NCBI GenBank assembly: GCA_905250125.1
Contig: CAJNOL010000010.1
Location: 422,190-486,189 of the forward strand
From: Rotaria sordida
Lineage: Eukaryota > Rotifera > Eurotatoria > Philodinida > Philodinidae
Direction of reading: 5' to 3'
Length of the DNA: 64,000 bases
Each line of letters starts with the position of its first letter. The first letter of the stretch is position 1. A program made the position numbers and the translations under genes. The notes beneath the pieces are model-generated. The model saw only the letters and a list, made by a program, of their open reading frames with translations. It did no database searches and was not told the DNA's origin. This document shows, one piece after another, positions 54,972 through 64,000 of the stretch.

Positions 54972-57414
54972 ATGAATCTGTTAAGGATAATTCGTTGGAC
55001 AATTAATTCACAGAAATGTTCATTTATTACTGTGAGATCATGTTTAGGAAGTCTTGAACAAATACGTTGGCAAACAACTGATGTTCCACCGAAAGAAGAA
55101 CCATCAGTTGATGTTAGTACAAAAGTAACACCAATGAAAAAAAGTAATCTGATGGAATTTTTTGATACAACAGATAATTTACATGAATCAAAAATTATTC
55201 ATGGTAGCATTTTTGTTTTAATATGATATTTTTTTTTTCATTAAAATTAAAATTTTTGTAGGACGTTGGTGGTATGTAGATGAATTACGTTTAAAAAGTA
55301 ATGAAGACTTACATAAATTATGGTAATAAATATAAAAAAAAAGAAAAAAGAAGAAAATTTTATAATGTTTAATCATTGTTATTTAGGTATGTTCTATTGA
55401 AAGAACGTAATCGTTTATTAACTATGGAAGAAGAATATCGATATCAACATGAATTATTTCCTAGTCCAGAACGCATTGATAAAGTAAATAATTGATTATT
55501 TATCTATTATTTTGATTTCAAGAAATTTATCATTTATCTTCCATAGTATGATGTCAGAAGAGTCACTAATGAAATAACCATCAGAATAGGATATTGGTCT
55601 CTTTGATATATCGATCAGGCGAACTCTTGTTTAGTCATTCTAATGACCATTAAGGAAGAATGACTTGATAAAGAAATCTATCTTGACTTAGTTCGGCCAA
55701 AAAACCTCGTATAGAGCTTGGAGATGTCTCATTTTGTAAAGAATGGCTTGCTTTACTGTTTCGTTTGATGTGACAAAACATTATGCTCGGGTTGTAGGCG
55801 CTAAAAAACTAAAGTTTTGGTTTTCTGGAAAATTCGTAGTGACTATTCTATATTGTACTATCTGGTTCTTTATCTAGCTTTCATGAAACTTTCAAATGTT
55901 ATGCATACTAATAGTAGACATTATTATTGTTATATATCGCACAATTAGACTTCTGCGTGACCACGATTTTTCAGTCACGTCATGGTCATGAGCTGCCTAG
56001 TCACGGTTACGTCCATAGTCACGGAGATTTTTCGAAAGTAGTCACAGTCACGTCACGGTCACGAAAATTTTGGATTACTAGCTGGTTTTTTTATGCTACA
56101 AAATCAAGATTTAAATTGATTTCGTAGATTTTCCTTGTAATAAAACAAAGAAAACCCGTAAATCAATTAAAACCTTGTTTTTTTTCATAAAAATCAGACT
56201 TTTAATATCAAAATTTTTCACTGTTAAGTCACGATCACGAGCTATTTGGTCACGATCACGGACTATTTGATCCCGGTCACGATCCCAGTCACGACAATTT
56301 TTCGAAAACTAGTCACGGTCACGGTCACGGTCACGATCCCAGTCATGACAATTTTTCGAAAACTAGTCACGATTACGATCACGGTCACGAGACACCGTGA
56401 TCGTGACCGTGACCATTTTTCAGAAGTCTACGCCCAATACATTTCTCTCATATGTGTTGTCTGTTGATAGAAAAAAAACATTTGATTTTAAAAAAAAAGT
56501 CTAACTGTTGCAGTTTTTTTGAAACTTATTGATTTTGTAATTCTTCTTTTGTTGTTTGAAAATGAAGCAACAGAAAACAAAATATTTTCTTATCAATTGA
56601 TAGTTTATGGAGTTCACTACAAGGTATATTCCCAAAGCTTTTAATTCTAGGTTTCCTTTATCTTCTGTAATCGTTTTATGAATTATCACTCGAATGACTA
56701 AGAAGGAGTAAATGGTCAAAAAAAACAATTTGATTTTATATTTAGGTTGAAGAAAGTATGCGTAATATAATGTCGGTTATACGAGAACGTGATATTGCTT
56801 ATAATTTATTAGAAACAGGTAAAACTGGTGAACAAACTCCTCAAATACGGTATGATTAATTAAAAATCTATTCATAGATTATTTTATGTTTTTGTGTTTT
56901 TTTTAGTGACACAAGTTTTGGTCTTTTACGATATTATCAACCAAAGGAACGTATATTACCTTTTTATAAAAATCGTTATTATCAATTATTATGGGGTAAA
57001 CGTAAACCATCTGTATGTATCTTGTATATTCATTTATTAAATTTTTTCTATTAATTATTTCTTTATTTTTAGCCATGGACAAATATATTTAAACGACGTT
57101 ATAATGAATTTCAAGAACATCAAGAATATCGAGAAACAAATCGTATTAGGAAAATTGTTGCTAAGGTTTTACAAAAATATCCACATTTACGTGATGAAGA
57201 AGAACGTGTTTTAGAAGAATATAAAAAACGTTATGATTTTGAACATTATCATATACCAAGACGATTAGCACAACGACCAAAATTACGTGGTCATCAAACT
57301 GTATGGAGTGAACAAGAATTTATTGAAAAGGGCATATTAGATGATCCAAATAGTGAAGATTTTGAACGTTTACAACAAGAAAAAGTTGTTCGAATGCGAA
57401 GAAAGAAAAAATAA
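54972..57414 (+). CDS. MRPL47: mitochondrial large ribosomal subunit protein uL29m
   Basis: Component of the mitochondrial ribosome. Six exons: 54972-55203, 55262-55322, 55387-55483, 56746-56849, 56907-57012, 57073-57414; 313 residues. The N-terminal ~50 residues are Arg/Ser/Thr-rich with few acidic residues, as expected for a mitochondrial targeting peptide. The uL29m core is highly conserved: [29 protein letters not shown], then [12 protein letters not shown]. The C-terminal extension is long, charged and coiled-coil-like ([16 protein letters not shown]), ending in a basic RMRRKKK, and exceeds the typical animal protein. The ATG at 54972 is preferred because the one five bases upstream hits a stop at once. 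Intron 3 (1.26 kb) contains a GTCACG-repeat MITE. An AATAAA at 57447-57452 follows the stop. Confidence 0.94.
55948..56428. mobile_element. TA-flanked MITE built from GTCACG repeats, in MRPL47 intron 3
   Basis: Ends GACTTCTGCGTGACC and (complement) GACTTCTGAAAAATGGTCACGG lie inside TA borders (55946-55947, 56429-56430). The interior has two blocks of degenerate GTCACG hexamers, 55974-56062 and 56226-56418. These include a perfect GGTCACGGTCACGGTCACG run, the 17-base phrase ACAATTTTTCGAAAACT twice, and a terminal CACGGTCACG/CGTGACCGTG hairpin. No coding capacity. Confidence 0.65.
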
Positions 57415-58724
57415 ATAAATGAATTGTTTTTCTGTTTTCTTTCGAAAATAAATGCAGATATAGTCTATTCGTTAGATTTTTTTTATTGACTTGCAGTGAT
57501 TTTAATTTCTTTAAAATGATATATAACTATTTCTATTAATTAGAAAAACAATGAATGATAAAATAATACTCATAGATGAACGAACAGACAAATGTCATTA
57601 TCATCAAAACAACGATTAATAAAAAATCAGCTTATATTTTTGACTACTAATGTTCTGTGTACAAGTATGTCACCAAGAACATTGGGAACAGATGTGTGAT
57701 TAAAAGTTTATAAGGACATTCGAAGAATGATTCAAGTCAATGTATTGAAATTGACAGTGAAAATATCATAATTATCTTTGAAAGAAAATTTTGACTTTTA
57801 ATTGTAAACAATGATCACCAAAATCAAGCAATTAAGGATTTATTTCAGTTGGAATCATGAGGAATAAGTCCATGTACTTAATTTTTCAGCAAAAGACTAA
57901 TTTTAATAAGATTAAAAACAATAGTATGAAAGTACTGACGAATAGGAATAATACATTTTTATTTTTTATTAGAGTATCATTACACTTTATATTAGACTAC
58001 ATCGAGAATGACATTTCAGTGAAATTGATATATTGTGATGTCATTATTAGGATGTATTATTTAAGAATTAAACTATTGAATTTTACTTAAATATTTGTTT
58101 TCATATTTATTGAAGTTTGAATCATAACATATGAATACTTCAATATCCTATTACATTAAACATTTCCAAATCTATCAATCAACAGAAACCATATATCAAA
58201 GTATTCATATATTGAACAAATGGACAATAATCATTCGTAATTGAATGACTTGTACATATAGCTTTCATTTGATCATAAATGATGAGAAAATTAAATAGTA
58301 TCGTTAGATTTTTTTTTCTTGAATGAAAGTGAATTTCAAAATTTACCAATATACAACACAGTGAAGCAGTTGACTGCATAGAAATACTTGAGATTGTTCG
58401 AGGGACAACGTTTATAGCGTTTATCATTGAAATGTTTGGATATCTAACCAGATATACCCTGATGATTACTCCTAATTTTCAAGCTTCTTGGAAAAAACCA
58501 AGATACCTTTAAAGATATTCTCTTGCTAAAAATAAGCCATCAAAGGTACACACTTTTCTTATCTGTCATATATTGACTTTGGTTTTTTCCCATGCGCACA
58601 AGAATTTCTCCAACATTAAATTATTTAAATGCATGCATATCTATATGTTTATGTCTTTATTGTATTTGAGTTCTTTTTGAAAAAAAATATCATAATCCAG
58701 TAATATGGCAATGTGGTAACAAAA
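57415..58724. other. MRPL47 3' flank and intergenic DNA
   Basis: 1.3 kb of AT-rich DNA. No gene or clear repeat is seen. Confidence 0.55.
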
Positions 58725-59206
58725 TAATATTGGCATTCGAGAAACAGGTACAACAGCTAGTGTTCCGAATAATGATATAGCAAGATGTATGTACTATTTA
58801 AAATGCGTATGCTCGGTTATTGATTTTAATGATGTAAATATCCTTCGGTATACAAAGTATGAAAATTATTGGCTTTTGCCAGATGCTGAAGATGAAATTG
58901 TTTATAAACTTTGCTTAGTTCTAAGTCCAGATGAATTTGAAGATAAAAATTTTTTTTGAAAGTGATGCTATGTGTGGTTCATCAGGAAATAATTTCTATG
59001 AATTAAGTCAAGTACGAAATCGTTTTGGTGTTGTTGAATCGACTCTTGTAGCTGGTCGATCTCGTCCAGTGACAAGTATAATGACATATAAAATATCTTG
59101 AATGCGAACAAATTATTTTGGTCCAATGAATCATCTAGCTGGTAGATTCAATCCAGAACGGCGATTATTACGTGCTTTACAGGAGAGTGATTGTACAATT
59201 TCATAA
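58725..59206 (+). pseudogene. broken gene relic of unknown family
   Basis: A protein-like frame runs from about 58725 (NIGIRETGTTASVPN, then CMYYLKCVCSVIDFND, YENYWLLPDAEDEIVYK, VLSPDEFEDKNFF) into a stop at a T8 run (58950-58957). It resumes in another frame (ESDAMCGSSGNNFYELSQ, VRNRFGVVESTLVAGRSRP), meets an in-frame TGA at 59099-59101, and continues (NYFGPMNHLAGRFNPERRLL) to TAA at 59206. One frameshift plus one nonsense codon indicates a dead copy. No introns are visible, so it could be a retrocopy. I do not recognise the parent. Confidence 0.6.
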
Positions 59207-61211
59207 AATACAAATTATGCACTCTTTTCTTTTGTCCCAAATTTTGCAAAATAAAACTATTTTTGGTATCAAATACTAATAAATAGTTTTGTTTTTGTTG
59301 AATGAAATACTTTCCCTTGTAATTTATACTGTTTAGATTTACTCGTTAGCAAACAAAACCTTGCACATATCGAACTTAATGCTAATGTTTTAGTATCAAC
59401 TTCATTACTTGTTGTATATTCTCTTTTGTTTAAATGTATTAATGATACTTGCACATTCAAAGAAGAAAATTCAGAATTTTAGAATAGTCTGAATTTCTTC
59501 AGCATAGCAACAGTCGAATAAAAAACTAAGGAAGTAAGAGACAAATATATTCAATGCGTAAAAAGTCAAAAGCAGCCTTCTTTAAATATGTCGTCATTTG
59601 TACCTTTTCGAAGAAAAACAGAATGTATAATACATATATGTATTTTTCCTCTGGGGAATAATTGAAATCAAACATAGAATAATCGACACGTTATACTTTA
59701 GTCTACAGTTAAAGAATATCGAACAAAATATGTTTTTTTATCAAGCAAACTTGTTTACAAGAAGAAATAAACTGATTCGGACTCTCTAAGAAAATGAGAT
59801 CGTAAAGCAAACTATGAATTGGTTCCATTCGATGATATTTTAATGCTTTTATCGACTGAAATAATACTTATGAATCAAAAAATATAAGTCATTTCATATC
59901 GTGGGATTATGTATACGATTTTCTATTAAACTCAATTTCTTTCTTTCATTCCTTGCAATAAATTGTTGTTTAGATGCCCATTCTGTTTGTTGAAAATTTG
60001 TTGGTAGCTTGCGGACACCATATAGCGCAATTAGTTTAGTGCGACACCAAAATCTGTTAGTTATGGCCAAAAACAAGCACGAAAATAACCATTCATGGTT
60101 AATTTCATTCGTAGTGTTACTCACATTAATGCACAACAAACATTACTCAAATAAAGTCTAGAATCGTGACACTATATTCAGCAACTTATATATATACATA
60201 TATGACCATGGTAATAGCAGTGATGCTGTCTTTCGCGTTCATGAAGATGGTTTTCGCATGTGTACGCTACAGCAGCAGCATACGGTCGCAATATAAGCGT
60301 CTATCAGAAATTGTATTATGAGGCATAAATAGTAGAGATTTGAATATACCGAACTAATTCTATCAAACTCATGCGCATAGGAAAGCTTCCACATAAGCTG
60401 ATGGACTTATGACTCTTTTGCTCAGAAATAATCGTATATTACTAACAAATCGTCTTTAAAAAAATAAAAGCTTTTTTCAAAAAAAAATTATTTTTGCACA
60501 CAATGTTCAAGGAAGACTTCAGACTAATTTTTTCCGAGGAATCAGTTTTTTTAGAAATTATTTTGAGCTGTATATCATTCGACCTAGCTCAATGTGCTGA
60601 TTCTGAAAGTCATATTAACTCTTCCTCAAAGTGTATTATGAATACCTAAAATCGGATTTCCAACAGATAACCTAGGATTTTTTCGGGAACCTCTAAAATT
60701 GTCTCGAAAACATTTCACAGGTTGACATTGTTACCATCAATGGGATGATTATATAGGAGTATCTGATAGAACTTTGAGCTCGATCAGACGTAATCTATTT
60801 CTATATTTACAAAGTCCGAAGTGGCAGGTTGCCAAATCGAGTTCTCTGTTAAAAACGAATCGAAAATGTTTTCAAAAACTCTTATACACACATGATTCGA
60901 TGCAGCTCATCGAGCTGATTCCAAATATTACTTTAATTTCGTTCCAAAATGCAATATAAATGCCTAAAACCAGACTTCTTGAGAATCCTGTTAAATAGCC
61001 TAGGGAACATTTCATAAGTTGGCACTACTACCATTAATAGAGTACATATATAAGAATATTGGGTGAAAACTTGAGCTCGATTGGAGGTTATCCCTTTGCA
61101 GGGTTTAGAGTATACGGAATCGTAGATTTTCAGATAGATTGTCGCGATAGAAATCTTTTGTTTTCTATTCTATTTTACATTGAATTAGGATCAGTTTTTT
61201 TCGTATAAAGC
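59207..61211. other. intergenic region with a diverged direct duplication
   Basis: 2 kb without a supported gene; short frames on both strands look random. Two diverged copies of a ~200-base unit lie at 60595-60795 and 60905-61095. Confidence 0.5.
60595..61095. repeat. diverged tandem duplication, about 310-bp period
   Basis: The two units share GCTGATTC near their starts, then AATRCCTAAAAYCRGA, CCTAGG, AACATTTCA-A-GTTG, CTACCAT-AAT and CTTTGAGCTCGAT / CTTGAGCTCGAT near their ends, in the same order and spacing. Substitutions and indels are frequent, so the duplication is old. Confidence 0.5.
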
Positions 61212-61926
61212 AAGGGCATGGTAAATTCCGCTTCCCAGGAAATTCAAATTTGACTGCGCCTCAAGTGAAGGATGATTTCAAGAAGGGTATTGTATGGGTT
61301 GGGTTGAGTTGAGAATGTAAGGGATGGTATGGGTTGGGTTGGGTCGGATTGGGTTGGGTTAAGTTGAGAATGTAAGGGATGGGATTGGTTGGGATGGGTT
61401 GGGTTGAGTTGAGATTGTATGGAATGGGATGGGTTGGGTTGGATTGAGTTGAGTTGAGATTGTATGGGATGGGATGGGTTGGGTTGGATCGGGTTGGATT
61501 GGGTTGGGTTGAGTTGTGTTGAGATTGTATGGGATGGAATGGGTTGGGTGTGGGTGTGGGTAAGGTGTGGGTGTGAGTGGGTGTGGGTGTTGTTTTCTTT
61601 TAAGTCACACCTACACCCACACCCACACCCCACACCCGCACCTACACCCACACCCTCACCTACACCCACACCCTCACCTACACCCACATCCCACACCCAC
61701 GCTCACACTCCACACCCACACTCAACCCATCCCAACCCAACCCAACCCAACCCAACCAAACCCAACCCAACCAAACTCTAACTTAAGCTTTAACTTTTTT
61801 TCGATATTCCTTTTTATAACGTGAGTTCGCTATGATTATCTTTAAAACATTCAATTAAATTTCCATGAAATTTCTTCTATAGTCATTTTTTTGAATTTCC
61901 TGGAAAGCGGAATTTACCATTGCATG
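61212..61926. mobile_element. hAT-like MITE carrying a G-rich/C-rich palindrome
   Basis: Terminal inverted repeats contain GGTAAATTCCGCTT, then CCAGGAAATTCAAA, on both ends (61220-61248 and 61891-61919, one mismatch). An exact 8-base direct repeat, TATAAAGC, flanks the element (61204-61211 and 61927-61934), the duplication length typical of hAT transposons. The outermost ten bases match only partly. The interior is not coding; it is a long palindrome of G-rich and then C-rich repeats, listed separately. Confidence 0.75.
61284..61785. repeat. telomere-like G-rich/C-rich inverted array
   Basis: From 61284 to about 61545 a degenerate minisatellite alternates GGGTTGGGTTGAGTTGAGA with TTGTATGGGATGGGAT. 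From 61546 to 61592 it becomes TGTGGG-like (GGTGTGGGTGTGGGT). After a 13-base T-rich spacer, the complement follows: CACCTACACCCACACCC units to about 61715, then CCCAACCCAACCC to 61785. The two halves can pair into a large hairpin. Proline/threonine/histidine-rich open frames here are artefacts of the repeat. Confidence 0.85.
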
Positions 61927-61934
61927 TATAAAGC

Positions 61935-62870
61935 TCATAGGTGAGCAAGTTTTTTATAATGTTGTTTACCTATCCAATATTGTGTTATGTTACCAGCTGG
62001 CATGACTTTTCTTACATGAATTTATGAGTTAAAGTCTAAGCATATCGATGTCTGGAATTCCATAAAACTTTGAGAAGCACTATTTCAGAAAATGATAGAT
62101 CACATACATAATTATTTAGTCAAATTTTGATTGAATGTTGCGTTTATTCGATCTTTTTTCAATATAATATTTGTGTAAAAACTCTCTTCATCGACGAAAT
62201 CATTTTAGATATAGCATTGTTGATAAATAAAAGGAAACTGTTGTATAATTGGCATTCAGAAAACAAAATAATTAGAAGCTGTTGAAGTTTATATTTCGAT
62301 GAAACTTTTAGTAATCATTTTAATAGTGTATTGCTGTGAAACTTCGAAGTGTGTCAGGGGATTGTTTTGTGTTTTATGAAGATGTTTGAAGACTCAATAA
62401 ATAATGTGAGTCTGTTCAAACACAACAAATTAGAAATAATCAGTTTGTCAATTGTTTTTGTCCAATAAAAACTTTTAAACTTGTTTCCATATTTCTTTTC
62501 TGCGAAAGTTATAATAAGATGTTTTTTTCTTTTTTCTTACAGCATCCATAGCAGTAAATAACTTTCACATGTCGTTAATCAAGCTTCGTCAAACACGATG
62601 ATGGTATTGATTCCTGAGTCATTACTTAAAAAGTAGGTTTACTCAAGAAATGACGACGGCAAAACAGTAAATAGTAAGAGAGAGAAAATGCGACAAGAAA
62701 GACTAAATGAGACGAGAAAAAAAAGCCGACACGTCATGATGCTGACTATGTCTTGTCGTATCGTATATTTTTAGTAAATAGGAAGAGAAGGAAATTTATA
62801 TTTATTGCCTATTTCACATAAAATTTCTTATTGTAATCGACAAAACAAACTACAATAACAGATCGGTAAT
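61935..62870. other. upstream region of the ADP-ribosyltransferase-like gene
   Basis: AT-rich, no gene or repeat seen. It should contain the promoter of the gene starting at 62871. Confidence 0.5.
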
Positions 62871-64000
62871 ATGTCGTCGATCGATCAAGAAGCTGCAAGG
62901 CTTGCATCAGAAAATATTGTTGATCTGCTGACAACCAAACGATCGATTTGCTCCTCTAACGAAACAGTAAATATGACACAGGACAATAATCAGCGAGAAC
63001 CAATCGATAATACGATTTCATTAAAGCATTGGCAATCTCGTATATCTCAAAAATTAATTGTCATCTGGTTGGATCCAAACATAAATGAATTTAATGATAA
63101 ATATTATGATTTAATTATTCAGCTTCGACATATTACCAATGCCGTGCAACTATTAACTGATGTTGATCAATGTATTGACTTTATCACAAGTATCGAAGAT
63201 GGAAGATTTTTGTTTATTTTATCAGATAATGTCGATATAACTGTTGTACCTCTTATTCATGATTTGTCTCAAGTTGATTCAATATACATTTTTTGTAATA
63301 ATGAAGAGGTCAAATCGAAACAAAGATTATTCGAATGGAAAAAAGTAAGAGGTGTATTCACTGATATCTTGGTAATTTTTAATCAAATTCAACAGAAATT
63401 TCGACAGTACGAACAAGATCTAATATCAACTAATATAGTCTCGTTCGGTTGTGTTCTTGATTTAGATGAACTTGATCAATCATATATGTATTCTGTACTA
63501 CTGAAAGAGATTCTTCTTGAAATGAATTACGATGAAAAAGCAAAAACTCACTTTTTCAAATTGTATCGTGATCAATATTCAGGTTATCAAGTTGATTTAA
63601 GTAGAATCAATGAAATGGAAAAGAATTATAATCAACATTCACCTATTTGGTGGTATATAAACAAGCCATTTATTTACTCGATACTCAATAAAGCATTAAG
63701 AACACAAGACGTCACTAGTATTATTAAAATGGGATTTTATTTGAAAGATCTTCATCAACACATCGAACAAATTTACTCTAAAGTAAATAAAATGGAAAAA
63801 TTGCTCGTATATCGAGGACAAAGCATGTCGAATGATGAGTTTGAAAAAATGAAGAAAAATAACGGAGGTCTTTTGTCGTTCAACAACTTTTTGTCCACAA
63901 CTATTGATCGAAAAGCCGCGTTGGAATTCGCTAATGATGCTCGAAACGATCCCCATTTGACAAGAATCCTCTTTGATATGGAAATCGACCCATCAGCCTC
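62871..64000 (+). CDS. ADP-ribosyltransferase-like protein, 5' part (runs off window)
   Basis: One uninterrupted frame of 376 codons with no stop before the window ends. The first ~300 residues are a charged, hydrophilic region with no domain I can name (QSRISQKLIVIWLDPNINEF, then FILSDNVDITVVPLIHDLSQ). From about residue 310 the arginine-specific ADP-ribosyltransferase pattern appears: VYRGQ with the NAD-binding R315, then SFNNFLSTT with the serine motif (S342), followed by DRKAALEFAND. The glutamate motif (ExE) would lie past the edge, so activity cannot be judged. Bdelloids have many such proteins, often followed by TPR repeats; whether this one has them is outside the window. No intron so far, unlike its neighbours. 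Confidence 0.7.
   Translation, partial: MSSIDQEAARLASENIVDLLTTKRSICSSNETVNMTQDNNQREPIDNTISLKHWQSRISQKLIVIWLDPNINEFNDKYYDLIIQLRHITNAVQLLTDVDQCIDFITSIEDGRFLFILSDNVDITVVPLIHDLSQVDSIYIFCNNEEVKSKQRLFEWKKVRGVFTDILVIFNQIQQKFRQYEQDLISTNIVSFGCVLDLDELDQSYMYSVLLKEILLEMNYDEKAKTHFFKLYRDQYSGYQVDLSRINEMEKNYNQHSPIWWYINKPFIYSILNKALRTQDVTSIIKMGFYLKDLHQHIEQIYSKVNKMEKLLVYRGQSMSNDEFEKMKKNNGGLLSFNNFLSTTIDRKAALEFANDARNDPHLTRILFDMEIDPSA

Noticed and set aside
59894..60139. 81-codon minus-strand open frame
   Set aside because: No recognisable domain, no splice support and no neighbouring coding signal.
61244..61824. Several open frames encoding Pro/His/Thr or Gly/Val repeats
   Set aside because: They are translations of the telomere-like repeat array on either strand, not genes.

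Overview
This is a nuclear window from an intron-rich, AT-rich invertebrate. It is most likely a bdelloid rotifer, perhaps close to Rotaria. The grounds are: many short T-rich introns of about 50-80 bp, animal-type gene content (RAF, GRAF-type RhoGAP, PIWI, CDC27, DNAJC22), a partial ADP-ribosyltransferase gene of a type common in bdelloids, and an interstitial array resembling TGTGGG, which from memory is the bdelloid telomere repeat. The species call is inference. Exons were joined by hand using GT-AG borders, codon phase and family knowledge.

Layout. RPL6 lies on the minus strand at 0.4-2.7 kb, divergent from a 20-exon BAR-PH-RhoGAP-SH3 gene at 4.7-11.2 kb. Two tandem MPS1/TTK-like kinase-only genes (13.2-15.6 kb) and a single-pass EGF membrane protein (18.1-19.2 kb) follow on the minus strand. 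DNAJC22 and CDC27 (24.0-32.9 kb) are head to tail on the plus strand, and CDC27 carries an intronless GPCR on the opposite strand inside intron 11. A Mab-21-domain gene (35.3-36.7 kb, minus) diverges from a RAF kinase gene (38.9-43.2 kb, plus). Two small genes of unknown function follow. Then come a 24-exon PIWI gene (49.2-54.6 kb), MRPL47 (55.0-57.4 kb), a broken gene relic near 59 kb, and the 5' part of an ADP-ribosyltransferase-like gene running off the right edge.

The non-coding space is rich in short palindromic elements with terminal inverted repeats. At least five have plausible target duplications (TA, TTAA or 8 bp), and two further foldbacks sit in introns. One, at 61.2-61.9 kb, has hAT-like ends and contains a long G-rich/C-rich palindrome with telomere-like repeats. 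This and the RAF cassette exon at 40.3 kb are the most unusual signals.

The genes do not form one pathway. Several belong to signalling (RAF, RhoGAP, GPCR, MPS1-like kinases), cell cycle (CDC27, a subunit of the anaphase-promoting complex), translation (RPL6, MRPL47) and transposon silencing (PIWI). Three same-strand gene pairs are separated by only about 360-415 bp, so co-transcription with spliced-leader trans-splicing is possible but not shown.
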